Of a DNA stretch of 64,000 nt, positions 9,682 through 18,242 are shown in pieces. Where the stretch lies: the NCBI RefSeq assembly GCF_014493765.1, contig NZ_JACTVJ010000028.1:62001-126000 (forward strand), read 5' to 3'. The stretch comes from Streptomyces polyasparticus (lineage in GTDB: Bacteria; Actinomycetota; Actinomycetes; Streptomycetales; Streptomycetaceae). Each line of letters starts with the position of its first letter. The stretch's first letter is position 1. Position numbers and translations under genes: made by a program. Below the pieces are notes generated by a model, which was given only the letters and a program-made list of their open reading frames with translations, did no database searches and was not told the origin of the DNA.

Positions 9682-10470
9682 ATGAGCGGCAGCAAGAAGG
9701 AACAGCGGGCGGCTCGGGAGCGGCTGCGGGCCGAGCGGGAGGCCGCCGCGCGCAAGGCGAAGGTGCGCGGGCGGATCCTGGTCGCCGGGGCGATCGTCTC
9801 CTCGCTCGCGCTGGCCGGCGGTGTCGCCTGGTACGTCACCCAGCCCACCGCGGACGCCGCGGCGTCCGAGGGTCCGCTGGTCACGCCGGCGCACACCAGC
9901 GAGGACGGCCTCGTCGTGCCCTACGGAAAGGCCGACAGCAAGCACGTCCTGACCGTCTGGGTCGACCCGCGCTGCCCGTACTGCGCGGGCGCCGAGGTCG
10001 GTCTCGGCAAGACGATGAAGCAGCAGGCCGATGAGGGCAAGTACCGGATCGAGTACCACTTCGCGACGTTCCTCGACGGCTCGCTCGGCGGCAAGGGGTC
10101 CAAGCGGGCCGTGAACGCACTCGGTGCGGCCGCGAACGAGAGCCCCGAGAAGTTCATGGAATACCTCGGAGTGCTGTACGCGAACCACCCCGAGAAGGAG
10201 ACGGACGACAAGTTCGGCTCGACCGCGACGCTGCTCGAACTCGCGGACCAGGTGGAGGGCCTGCGGACCCCCGCATTCAACAAGGCGGTCAAGGAACTCA
10301 CGTATATGCCGTGGGTCGAAAAGGTCTCGCAGCAGTTCTACGAGCAGAACATCAACGGGACGCCGACGGTCCTGATCGACGGGAAAAAGATCCGGGTAAA
10401 CTCGGGTAAGGGCATTGAGTCCATTTCGCCCGAGCGGTTCACCGAGCTCGTGGACGAGTACATCAAGTAG
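9682..10470 (+). CDS. DsbA-family thioredoxin-like oxidoreductase, membrane-anchored
   Basis: 262 residues: a charged cytosolic N-terminus (KKEQRAARERLRAEREAAARK), one membrane helix (ILVAGAIVSSLALAGGVAWYV, residues 33-53), and an extracytoplasmic thioredoxin fold. The redox motif is WVDPRCPYCAGAE (CPYC near residue 98); NGTPTVLIDGKKI carries the cis-proline. Such proteins catalyse disulfide formation in exported proteins. A DsbB-like gene lies 10 kb downstream (19924). The serine protease gene follows 37 bases later on the same strand and may be in the same transcript. Confidence 0.9.
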   Translation: MSGSKKEQRAARERLRAEREAAARKAKVRGRILVAGAIVSSLALAGGVAWYVTQPTADAAASEGPLVTPAHTSEDGLVVPYGKADSKHVLTVWVDPRCPYCAGAEVGLGKTMKQQADEGKYRIEYHFATFLDGSLGGKGSKRAVNALGAAANESPEKFMEYLGVLYANHPEKETDDKFGSTATLLELADQVEGLRTPAFNKAVKELTYMPWVEKVSQQFYEQNINGTPTVLIDGKKIRVNSGKGIESISPERFTELVDEYIK

Positions 10471-10506
10471 CTCTCGAGCGAGGAGTGCGTCATCCGGCGG
10501 CGATGG

Positions 10507-11199
10507 GTGTGGAAGCTTCGGGCGCTCGCCTCTGTGGCCGCGCTCGTGAGCATCGTCGCGGTCTCCGACGCCCGGGACCCGGCCGAGCCCGATCCGGATA
10601 TCCCGTCGTATGTCGGCGCACTCTTCAGCAATGATCTCGACGGCGGTCATTTCTGCACCGCGTCGGTCGTGCACAGCAAGGGCCGCAATCTCATCGCGAC
10701 CGCCGCGCACTGTCTCGGTGACGCGGACGGAAAGGTGTTCGCGCCCGGATACCACGACGGCCAGGCACCTTATGGGACCTGGACCATCGAGCGGATCCAC
10801 GAGGACGAGTCCTGGCTGGACGACGAGGACGAGGACGCCGACATCGCGTTCGCGACACTGGCGCCCCGTGACGGCAAGGAGATCGAGGACGTCACCGGCG
10901 CGAACACCCTCGACACCGACGGGTTCTCCGGCGAGCAGGTGACCGTCACCGGTTATCCCAGCGATCTCGACCAACCGCTGACCTGCACGGTCGAGGCCAC
11001 CGAGGCGTCGAGCACCCAACAGCGCGTGGACTGCCCCGACTTCACCACCGGCACCAGCGGCAGCCCCTGGGTGACCGGGGACGGCCGGCTCGTGGGCGTG
11101 CTCGGCGGCTACGAGGCCGGCGGGGACACCGACGACGTCTCGTACAGCGTCGTGCTCGGTGAGCTGACGGCCCGGCTGTATGAGGACGCCACCCGCTAG
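10507..11199 (+). CDS. Secreted trypsin-like serine protease
   Basis: Chymotrypsin-fold (S1) protease: catalytic His in TAAHC, Asp in DADIAFATL, Ser in GTSGSPW; two pairs of cysteines are placed for disulfides. 230 residues if read from GTG 10507. The ribosome site AGGAG (10481-10485) lies 21 bases before that GTG, too far. The frame is open back to the preceding stop and would add V-I-R-R-R-W-V just upstream, giving a better signal peptide with three arginines. The real start may thus be a near-cognate ATC (10492) or GTC (10489). Co-directional with the DsbA-like gene. Confidence 0.85.
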   Translation: MWKLRALASVAALVSIVAVSDARDPAEPDPDIPSYVGALFSNDLDGGHFCTASVVHSKGRNLIATAAHCLGDADGKVFAPGYHDGQAPYGTWTIERIHEDESWLDDEDEDADIAFATLAPRDGKEIEDVTGANTLDTDGFSGEQVTVTGYPSDLDQPLTCTVEATEASSTQQRVDCPDFTTGTSGSPWVTGDGRLVGVLGGYEAGGDTDDVSYSVVLGELTARLYEDATR

Positions 11200-11211
11200 G
11201 GACTTACGTGC

Positions 11212-11256
11212 AGAGCGCGTCGATCTCCGCTACGGGTAGAGCGCGTCGATCTCCGC
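11212..11256. repeat. 19-bp direct repeat at the 3' end of the acyl-CoA ligase gene
   Basis: AGAGCGCGTCGATCTCCGC at 11212-11230 and 11238-11256, identical copies 26 bases apart. On the minus strand the inner copy encodes the last residues (AEIDAL) and the outer copy lies just past the TAG stop (11230-11232). The duplication appears to have recreated the gene end. Confidence 0.85.
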
Positions 11257-12990
11257 CGCGTACCGCTCGATGACCGCCTTGCGGCGGACCTTCATGCTCG
11301 GCGTGAGCAGCCCGCCCTCGACGTCGAAGTCCTCGTCCAGGAGCGCGAAGGCGCGGATGCGGGCGGGCCGGGCCAGTTGTGCGTTGGCGGTCTCGACGGC
11401 CTGCTCGATCAGGGCGTGCACCTGCGGGTCCTTGAGCGAGGTCAGCGTGACGCCTGTGCGGGCGGCCCAGCCGCGCACCTCCTCCTCGTCCAGGGTGATC
11501 AGGGCGACCGGGTACGGGCGGTGGTCGCCGACCATCACCGCGCGCGAGACGAACCGCGACTCCTGGAGGGCGAACTCGGTGAGCGAGGGCGTGAGGTTCT
11601 TGCCGCCGGAGGTGATGATCAGGTCCTTCTTGCGGCCGGTGATGTAGAGATAGCCGTCCTCGTCGAGGCGGCCGAGGTCTCCGGTGTGCAGCCAGCCTTC
11701 GCCGTCGAGCGCCTCGGCGGTCGAGGCCGGGTCGGCGTGGTAGCCGGGGAAGACGTGGGGGCCGCGGGTGAGCACCTCGCCGTCCTCGGCGATCCGCACC
11801 TCGCAGCCGGGCATGGGGCGGCCCACGGAGCCGTAGCGGCAGGCGGCCGGGTGGTTGAGCGAGATCACACCGCCGGACTCGGTCATGCCGTAGCCCTCGA
11901 AGAGCGAGATCCCGCAGGCGCGCAGGAAGTTGAGCGTGGCGGGTGCGATCGGGGCCGCGCCGGTGAGGGCCCACTTGAGGCGGCCGCCGAAGGCTCCCCG
12001 TACGAGGGAGAAGAGCCTCTCGTCGGCCGACTGCCAGGCCTCGAGGAGTTCCGCGGACGGCTCCTGGCCGCGTTCGCGCAGGTCGGCGACCTCGACGCCG
12101 ACGCGCAGCGCCTCCTCGAAGCGTTCCGCGCCGCCTTCCTGGGACTCGGCGAGCGAGAGCACCACCGCGTGGATCTTCTCGAACAGGCGCGGTACGGAAG
12201 GGAGATGGGTCGGCCGTGCCTCGGCCAGTTCGCCGACGATGTCCTCGATCCGGCCGCCGAAGTAGATCAGCTCCGTGCCCTTGAGCAGCGTCTTGAGCTG
12301 CACCAGCTGCGCCATCGCGTGTGCGAGCGGGAGGTAGAGATACGTGGAGTCGCCCTCGTCCTCCGGGATCAGGTCGAGGGTCGCGTCGCGTACGGCGGCG
12401 AAGTTGCCATGGGTGAGCATGCAGCCCTTGGGCGGTCCCGTGGTGCCCGAGGTGTAGATGATCGTGGCCACGTCCGCGTCGCCGCGAGCCTCCGCACGGG
12501 CGTCGAGGGCTTCGTCCGTGGCGAGGTCCGGCAGTTGGAGGAGGTCGAGGTCCTTCTCGCCGGCTTCACTCATCAGGACGATCTCGCGGACGGTGGGCAA
12601 CCGGTCGCGCAGACGCTCGATCTTCGCGGCCTGTGCGGCGTTCTCGCAGACCACCACCGAGGAGCCGGAGTCGCCGAGCACCCAGACGACCTCCTCGTCC
12701 CCGGCCGTCGGGTACACCGGCACCACCACCGTGCCGGCCGCGAACGCCCCGAGATGCGCGTACGTCCACTCCGGCCGGGTCTCCGCGAGGATCGCCACGC
12801 GATCGCCGGCGCCCACGCCGAGCCCCATCAGGCCGGCGGCCACCTTCCGTACGGTGGCGCGCAGTTCGCCGTACGTGAGGGAGCGCGGTCCGTCCGCGGA
12901 CTTGAAGCGCAGGGCGGGGCGTTCGCCGTAGCGCTCGCCCGCCCAGTCGGCCAACAGGGCCAGGCTCTTGGGGTGTTCGGTCTGCTGCAC
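11230..12990 (-). CDS. Long-chain fatty-acid-CoA ligase (AMP-binding)
   Basis: Activates fatty acids to acyl-CoA through an acyl-adenylate. 586 residues from GTG 12990, which follows GGGAGG at 4 bases; a GTG at 13008 would add six residues. ANL-superfamily motifs: IIYTSGTTGPPKGC (P-loop), YGMTESGGV, LHTGDLGRLDEDGYLYI and GRKKDLIITSGGKN. The C-terminal lysine domain is present. Divergent from an AraC regulator 109 bases away, which may control it. The 3' end carries a 19-bp duplication. Confidence 0.93.
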   Translation of the reverse strand: MQQTEHPKSLALLADWAGERYGERPALRFKSADGPRSLTYGELRATVRKVAAGLMGLGVGAGDRVAILAETRPEWTYAHLGAFAAGTVVVPVYPTAGDEEVVWVLGDSGSSVVVCENAAQAAKIERLRDRLPTVREIVLMSEAGEKDLDLLQLPDLATDEALDARAEARGDADVATIIYTSGTTGPPKGCMLTHGNFAAVRDATLDLIPEDEGDSTYLYLPLAHAMAQLVQLKTLLKGTELIYFGGRIEDIVGELAEARPTHLPSVPRLFEKIHAVVLSLAESQEGGAERFEEALRVGVEVADLRERGQEPSAELLEAWQSADERLFSLVRGAFGGRLKWALTGAAPIAPATLNFLRACGISLFEGYGMTESGGVISLNHPAACRYGSVGRPMPGCEVRIAEDGEVLTRGPHVFPGYHADPASTAEALDGEGWLHTGDLGRLDEDGYLYITGRKKDLIITSGGKNLTPSLTEFALQESRFVSRAVMVGDHRPYPVALITLDEEEVRGWAARTGVTLTSLKDPQVHALIEQAVETANAQLARPARIRAFALLDEDFDVEGGLLTPSMKVRRKAVIERYAAEIDALYP

Positions 12991-13099
12991 GACGCCTCCC
13001 GGGTCCACGGTGCGTATGAAGCTAGGGACGCTCCGCTACGAAAAGGGATGACTGGAGGCGTCAGCACCACTGACCCGGGAGCTCAGTCCCGCTACCGTC

Positions 13100-14155
13100 A
13101 TGACCATGGCGAGGCGGACGATCACCGTGCACCAGGTGCGGGCGCTCCTGAGCGGCGTCCAGGGTCAAGGCGTCGACACCGTGCCCCTGCTGCAGCGGGC
13201 ACAGATACCTCCGCTGCTGCTCGGCGACGAGCGGGCACGGGTCACACCGGCCCAGTTCGTGCGGCTCTTCCGGGAGTTGTACGAGCTGACGGGCGACGAG
13301 TTCCTCGGTCTGAGCACCGCGCCGAGCCGGCCGGGGACCTTCGCGATGATGTGCCATGCCTCGCTGGCCAGCCGCGATCTGGGCGCGGCGATCGAGCGCG
13401 GGGTGACCTTCTACGGGCTCTTCCCCGGCGGCCCTGATCTGAGCCTCACGGTCGAAGGCGGCGAGGCGGTGCTCGTCGTGCGCAATGACTTCGCGTCCGA
13501 GGAGCAGCGGTTCCTGGCGGAGTGCGTGGTGATCATCTGGCATCGGCTCTGCAGCTGGCTGATCGGGCGGCGCATCCCGCTGACCTGGGCGTCCTTCGCC
13601 TCTCCCCCGCCGCCGTACAAGGACGAGTTCCCTCAGCTCTTCGGCTGCCCGGTGCACTTCGGTGCCGCACGTACGGGCGCCGGCTTCGCCGCGCAGTACC
13701 TCGCCGCACCCCTCGTACGGGACGAGGGCGAGCTGGCGCAGATGCTGCGGCGGGCGCCGTTCGAGCTGCTCAGCCGGCGCGAGTACGCCACGACGGTCAC
13801 CGAGCAGGTGCGGCGGGCGCTGGTGCGGGCGCTCGGTGACTCGCCGCGGCTTCCCGCGCTCGGCGAGATCGCCGCGCGGCTCGCGGTGAGCCCGGCGACG
13901 CTCAGGCGGCGGCTCGCGGTGGAGAGCACCTCGTACAAGGAGCTGAAGGACACCGTGCGCAGGGACGCCGCGATCGCGGGGCTCGCGGAGGGCGCCGAGC
14001 CGATCGCGGAGCTCGCGGCGCGGCTCGGGTTCTCCGAGGACACGGCCTTCCACCGGGCGTTCCGGCGGTGGACGGGGACGACTCCGGGGGCGTACCGGCT
14101 GGCCACGGCAGCTACGACGGCCACCGCTCATGAGACGCGGAGTCAGCAAAGCTGA
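13100..14155 (+). CDS. AraC-family transcriptional regulator
   Basis: 351 residues. The N-terminal 200 residues resemble the arabinose-binding-like domain of OruR/ArgR-type AraC proteins (VRALLSGVQGQGVDTVPLLQRA; PGTFAMMCHASL). The C-terminal HTH_18 domain spans about residues 255-340 (LAVSPATLRRRLAVESTSYKELK; LGFSEDTAFHRAFRRWTGTTPGAYR). No ribosome site precedes ATG 13100, but TACCGT ends 1 base before it, an arrangement seen in leaderless or near-leaderless genes; a second ATG is at 13106. Relatives often control lipid or fatty-acid genes, which fits the divergent acyl-CoA ligase. Confidence 0.88.
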   Translation: MTMARRTITVHQVRALLSGVQGQGVDTVPLLQRAQIPPLLLGDERARVTPAQFVRLFRELYELTGDEFLGLSTAPSRPGTFAMMCHASLASRDLGAAIERGVTFYGLFPGGPDLSLTVEGGEAVLVVRNDFASEEQRFLAECVVIIWHRLCSWLIGRRIPLTWASFASPPPPYKDEFPQLFGCPVHFGAARTGAGFAAQYLAAPLVRDEGELAQMLRRAPFELLSRREYATTVTEQVRRALVRALGDSPRLPALGEIAARLAVSPATLRRRLAVESTSYKELKDTVRRDAAIAGLAEGAEPIAELAARLGFSEDTAFHRAFRRWTGTTPGAYRLATAATTATAHETRSQQS

Positions 14156-14200
14156 GCTGCCCGGTCAGCCCCCAACTTACTCGCCAGTCACTACCTTCAC

Positions 14201-14232
14201 CCCAACTGACCCATCCCCACTGGACAGTTGGG
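14201..14232 (+). promoter_or_regulatory. Inverted repeat overlapping the lipase ribosome-binding site
   Basis: CCCAACTG (14201-14208) and CAGTTGGG (14225-14232) form a perfect 8-bp stem with a 16-base loop. The 3' arm overlaps the GGGAG ribosome site (14230-14234) of the lipase gene, so a folded mRNA could limit translation. It could instead be a protein operator. Confidence 0.5.
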
Positions 14233-14240
14233 AGAGCCGC

Positions 14241-15404
14241 ATGCGTATCCCCAGATCGCTCCTCTCGGGACTCTGCACCGCCGTCCTCGCCGTCGCGCTG
14301 CTTCCGGCCACGGCCTCCGCGGCGCCCCAGGCCGCGGAGAAACCGGGTGACGTGCTCAGCGTCGCCGACTCCTCGTTCCATCCGCTGCCGCTGCAGCCCA
14401 CCAACACCAAGGCCTGGAAGATCAGTTACCGGTCCACCTCGGCGACCGGGCAGGCCAACACCGTCACGGGCACCGTGATCGTCCCCGACGACGGGAAGAC
14501 CGGGCCCCGCCCGCTGATCACGTACGCCGTGGGCACCGTCGGGCTCGGCGACTCCTGCGCGCCGAGCGCGGGCTTCCCCAAGGGCACCACGATGGAGGGC
14601 AATCTGATCCAGCAGTACCTGTGGCGCGGCTGGGCCGTGGTCGTCACCGACTACGAAGGCCTCGGCACCCCGGGCGAGCACACCTACACGGCGGGCCGCT
14701 CCGCCGGGCACGCCATGCTGGACGCGGCGCGGGCCGCCCAGCGCATCCCGGCGGCCGAGGCCTCCGGGATCACCGCCAAGAGCCCGATCGGGATCGTCGG
14801 CTACTCCCAGGGCGGTCAAGCCTCCTCCTGGGCGGCCGAGTTGAAGGACTCCTACGCGCCCGAGCTGAACGTCAAGGGCACGGCGACCGGTGGCGTACCG
14901 GCGCATCTGGAGAAGCTGGTGCCGGTGCACGACGGCGGCTACGGATCGGGGCTGCTGTTCATGGCGGCGGCCGGCCAGGACGCCGCGTACCCGGAGCTGA
15001 AGCTCGACTCGTATCTCAATACGGCGGGCAAGGCGCTGATCGGGTTCTTCCGCAGCAACTGCGTGGTCATCGACTCCACGGTCGGCTCCTTCAAGCGGAT
15101 CTCGGACCTGACCACGAGCAACCCGCTTGCCACGCCCGAGTGGCAGCAGCGGCTCAACGAGTCGGACCTGGGCACGCACAAGCCGGACCACCCGGTGTAC
15201 CTGTACCACGCGCTCGCCGACGAGCTGATCCCGTACTCGCTCGGCACGGGGCTGCGCAAGGACTGGTGTGCGCGCGGGGCCGCCGTGGACTGGCGGACGA
15301 TCGTGGTCGGTGAGCATGTGTCCGGCGTGATCACCGAGGTGACGCGGGTGCAGAACTGGCTGGCGGACCGGTTCGCCGGGAAGCCGACGTCCGGCAACTG
15401 CTGA
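14241..15404 (+). CDS. Secretory lipase (LIP family)
   Basis: 387 residues with a clear Sec signal peptide (MRIPRSLLSGLCTAVLAVAL..., cleavage near ASAAPQ). Alpha/beta-hydrolase motifs: nucleophile GYSQGGQAS (Ser about residue 193), acid in HALADELIPY, histidine in VGEHVSGV. The overall pattern, with YLWRGWAVVVTDYEGLGTPG, fits the secretory-lipase family that degrades esters outside the cell. ATG 14241 follows GGGAGAG by 5 bases. Located behind the AraC regulator on the same strand. Confidence 0.9.
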   Translation: MRIPRSLLSGLCTAVLAVALLPATASAAPQAAEKPGDVLSVADSSFHPLPLQPTNTKAWKISYRSTSATGQANTVTGTVIVPDDGKTGPRPLITYAVGTVGLGDSCAPSAGFPKGTTMEGNLIQQYLWRGWAVVVTDYEGLGTPGEHTYTAGRSAGHAMLDAARAAQRIPAAEASGITAKSPIGIVGYSQGGQASSWAAELKDSYAPELNVKGTATGGVPAHLEKLVPVHDGGYGSGLLFMAAAGQDAAYPELKLDSYLNTAGKALIGFFRSNCVVIDSTVGSFKRISDLTTSNPLATPEWQQRLNESDLGTHKPDHPVYLYHALADELIPYSLGTGLRKDWCARGAAVDWRTIVVGEHVSGVITEVTRVQNWLADRFAGKPTSGNC

Positions 15405-15460
15405 CGGTCCGGCTCACGGACGGCGGCTGACTCCCGTACGGGGGGGGACGGGAGTCGGCC

Positions 15461-15548
15461 GCCTCTCGTACGGGGTAGGCGGACGCCTCTCGTACGGGGT
15501 GGCCGGCCGCCTCTCGTACGGAATGCTCAGCTCGTACGGAATGCTCAG
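15461..15548. repeat. Two interlocked tandem repeats reaching into a stop codon
   Basis: GCCTCTCGTACGG occurs at 15461, 15485 and 15509, an exact 24-base period. It merges into CTCGTACGGAATGCTCAG at 15513-15530 and 15531-15548, an exact 18-base period. The last copy contains the TGA stop (15545-15547, minus strand) of the peptidase gene; each copy carries the same TGA. Confidence 0.9.
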
Positions 15549-17134
15549 CCGCCCTCCGGTCCGCAGGAGGACCCGTCGCTCGGCAGCGACCCGTGCAGCA
15601 GGAAGTCGTTGACCTTGCCCTTGACGCACTTCGACGAGGCGTAACCCGTGTGCCCCTCGCCCTTGTTGTCGAGGACGACGGCCGAGTCGCCGAGCCGGCG
15701 GGCGGTCTCGGTCGTCCACTTGTACGGAGTGGCGGGGTCGCCACGGGTACCGACCATGAGGAACTTCGGGGTGTCGACGTCCTTGATGTCGCGGATGTAG
15801 TCGGTGCCCTTCGGGTACCCCGCGCACAGCATGACCTCGTAGAGCCGCAGCGGTCCGAAGACCGGCGAGGCCTCGGTGAAGTCGGCCTCCAGCTTCTTCA
15901 GCCGGGCCTCGTCCTCCAGGTCCGCGGCGGTGAACCGGTCCGGGTCGTCCGCGCAGTTGACCGCGACGAGGGCGGCGGTGGAGTTGTCGTAGGGGACGTC
16001 CTCCTCGTAGGAGCCGATGTCGCTGCGCGGACGCGGCCCGGTACCAGCCGTGGGCGCCAGCGTCAGAGCCCCGCTGATCCGCATCAGCGAGCGCGGATCG
16101 CCGTCGAGGACCAGGGAGAGCAGCGCCTGCGAGAGATACGGCCACATGTCGCGCTGATAGAGCGCGTGGCCGAGGGAGTTGACCAGGTCGTCCCCGGTGA
16201 AATTGCCGAAGCCGGCCGACACCGGGAACCTGTTGAGCTGTTTGACCAGCTTGACCATGTTCTCCTTGGCCTCGCGGGAGTTGGTGCCAAGGGCGCAGCC
16301 GGTGTTCCCGGCGCACCAGGTCAGGAAGTTGTCGAGCGCCGTCTGCTGGCCCTCCGCGCCCACCAGGGCCTGCTCGGTGAGCGGTTCGGTCAGGGTGTCC
16401 ACACCGTCGAGCACCATCCGGCCGACCTTCTTCGGGAACTGCGCGGCATAGACGGCGCCGAGCCGCGTCCCGTACGAGAAGCCGAGATAGTTGAGTTTCT
16501 TGTCGCCGACCGCGCTGCGGATCACATCGAGATCGCGCGAGACGTTCACGGTCCCCATGTGCGCGAGCACCGGACCGGAGTGCTTGCGGCACAGCTCGTA
16601 CTGCGCCTTCAGCATCTCGAACGCGAAAGCCGTCTCGTCCCCGCCGTCGCCCGGCGGCTCCAGTTCCGGCATATCCGTGCCGTCACCGCAGGTCACGGGG
16701 GCGCTGCGGCCCACTCCGCGGGGGTCGAAGCTCACCACGTCGTACGCATTGGTCAGTTCGCCGAAGACCTTCTCGCCGCCCGCGAGGCCGGGCACTCCGG
16801 GGCCGCCGGGGCCGCCGAAGTTGAGGACCACCGAGCCGCGCGGGTCCTTCACCGAGGCCTTGAAGCGGGCCATCGCGAGATTCAGCGTCTTCTTGCCCGG
16901 ATCGGCGTAGTCGAGGGGCACCTTGACCGTGCCGCACTGCAGGCCCTTCGGCGCGTGGGCGAGCCCCTTGCACGCGCCCCACTTGATCTCCTGCGTGTAG
17001 AAGCCGCTCAGATCCGGCTGGCGGTCGTCCGCGGCGGACACGGCCTGGCGGTCGTCCCCGGCGGACACGGCGTGGGCGGTGCCGCTCCCCATCAGGGTCA
17101 GGGCGGCTATGGAGGCGATCATGCGCAGATGCAT
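15545..17134 (-). CDS. Secreted tripeptidyl-aminopeptidase-like alpha/beta hydrolase
   Basis: 529 residues with a signal peptide (MHLRMIASIAALTLMGSGTAHA). Catalytic features of the TAP/SlpD-E family: oxyanion segment GGPGGPG, nucleophile GFSYGTRLG (Ser about residue 210), Asp in VGTRGDPATPY and His in GEGHTGY in the TAP-like C-terminal domain. Such enzymes remove N-terminal peptides from extracellular proteins. Just after the signal peptide a short DNA duplication encodes SAGDDRQAVSAADDRQ. ATG 17134 follows AAGGG at 8 bases. The 3' end lies in tandem repeats. Confidence 0.9.
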   Translation of the reverse strand: MHLRMIASIAALTLMGSGTAHAVSAGDDRQAVSAADDRQPDLSGFYTQEIKWGACKGLAHAPKGLQCGTVKVPLDYADPGKKTLNLAMARFKASVKDPRGSVVLNFGGPGGPGVPGLAGGEKVFGELTNAYDVVSFDPRGVGRSAPVTCGDGTDMPELEPPGDGGDETAFAFEMLKAQYELCRKHSGPVLAHMGTVNVSRDLDVIRSAVGDKKLNYLGFSYGTRLGAVYAAQFPKKVGRMVLDGVDTLTEPLTEQALVGAEGQQTALDNFLTWCAGNTGCALGTNSREAKENMVKLVKQLNRFPVSAGFGNFTGDDLVNSLGHALYQRDMWPYLSQALLSLVLDGDPRSLMRISGALTLAPTAGTGPRPRSDIGSYEEDVPYDNSTAALVAVNCADDPDRFTAADLEDEARLKKLEADFTEASPVFGPLRLYEVMLCAGYPKGTDYIRDIKDVDTPKFLMVGTRGDPATPYKWTTETARRLGDSAVVLDNKGEGHTGYASSKCVKGKVNDFLLHGSLPSDGSSCGPEGG

Positions 17135-17335
17135 CGGCAGCCCTTCGGTCGGGGTGCCCCTTCGGCCACGATAGGCGGGGGGAGCTTTCCGGGCATTTCG
17201 GCCCGGAGGCGCGCCCGAGTGGGCGCAGGTGCCGATACCGCGGCATCGCCCCTGCTCAGGGCCTCGACCTGGGTCCTGACTTTCGAGTAACTTGCGCATC
17301 TGAAGATCGTTGGCCGCCGCCCCGGGAGAGCGCTG

Positions 17336-18178
17336 ATGACCGTCGTACGACTGGGGCGCCCCCCTCACCTCGCACCCGTCCTCTTCGCGGGCGCCCTGCG
17401 TTCGCCGCTGAAGCGGCCTCGCCCCGACGCGCCCCTGCCCGAGCGTTCGATCGAGCTCGCCGAGGCCGCGGTGGATCCGGCGCGGCTCGCGGCGTACGCG
17501 GAGCTGTGCGGGTTCCCGGCGGACGGGCGGCTGCCCGTCACGTATCCGCATGTGCTGGGTTTTCCGCTCGCGATGAAGCTGATGGCGGCGCGCGACTTCC
17601 CGCTGCCGCTGCTCGGTCTGGTGCACACCTCGATCGAGATACGGCAGGAGGCGGCGCCGCTCCTGGCCGGCGACCGGCTCGAACTCTTCGTCCACGCCGA
17701 GAAGTTGGCGCCCCACCGGCGCGGCACGGAGGCGACCGTGGTGACCCGGGTGCGGTGCGCGGGGCGCGGCGACACGGTGTGGATGTCGCGGTCCACGTAT
17801 CTGGCGCGGCACGGGAAACCGTCCGAGGCACCGGACCGCCCGGCGGACAACCCCCTGCCGGTACAGGCGACTTGGCGGCTCCCGGCCTCGCTCGGCCGCC
17901 GCTACGGTGCCGTGTCGGGCGACCGCAACCCCATCCATCTGCACCCGCTCACGGCGAAGGCCTTCGGCTTCCCGCGGCAGATCGCCCACGGGATGTGGAC
18001 GGCGGCGCGCTGCCTGGCCCAGCAGCCCTTCACCGGCCCCGTGGACGTACGCGTGGACTTCAGGGCACCCGTACTGCTGCCGAGCACGGTCGCATACGGG
18101 GCGGACGCGGGCGCCTTCGAACTGCGCGGCGCGGACGGGCGGTTGCATGTGACCGGGAAGCTGTCACTTCGGCAGTGA
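17336..18178 (+). CDS. MaoC-like hot-dog hydratase
   Basis: 280 residues. The C-terminal third has the MaoC hydratase motif (GDRNPIHLHPLTAKAFGFP then QIAHGMW), with the catalytic Asp/His in SGDRNPIH. The N-terminal half is a divergent second hot-dog domain. These proteins hydrate enoyl-thioesters, for instance in fatty-acid metabolism, but the substrate is not known. GGGAGAG lies 6 bases before the ATG. It converges with a TetR regulator, the 43 bases between their stops being repeat copies. Confidence 0.87.
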   Translation: MTVVRLGRPPHLAPVLFAGALRSPLKRPRPDAPLPERSIELAEAAVDPARLAAYAELCGFPADGRLPVTYPHVLGFPLAMKLMAARDFPLPLLGLVHTSIEIRQEAAPLLAGDRLELFVHAEKLAPHRRGTEATVVTRVRCAGRGDTVWMSRSTYLARHGKPSEAPDRPADNPLPVQATWRLPASLGRRYGAVSGDRNPIHLHPLTAKAFGFPRQIAHGMWTAARCLAQQPFTGPVDVRVDFRAPVLLPSTVAYGADAGAFELRGADGRLHVTGKLSLRQ

Positions 18179-18242
18179 CCGGGGCAGCTGCTGTCACCTG
18201 GGCGGCGACCGGGGCAGCCGTTACTTAGGCGGTGACCAGGGC
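18160..18242. repeat. Three imperfect direct repeats joining two convergent gene ends
   Basis: A 27-base unit at 18160-18186 contains the MaoC-gene TGA stop; a second copy (18190-18216) differs at 4 of 27 positions; a third, weaker copy (18217-18242) contains the stop and last codons of the TetR gene. Period 27-30 bases. Confidence 0.8.

Noticed and set aside
15593-17290. 565-codon plus-strand frame over the TAP-type peptidase
   Set aside because: Antisense shadow; the minus strand encodes a signal peptide and catalytic triad.
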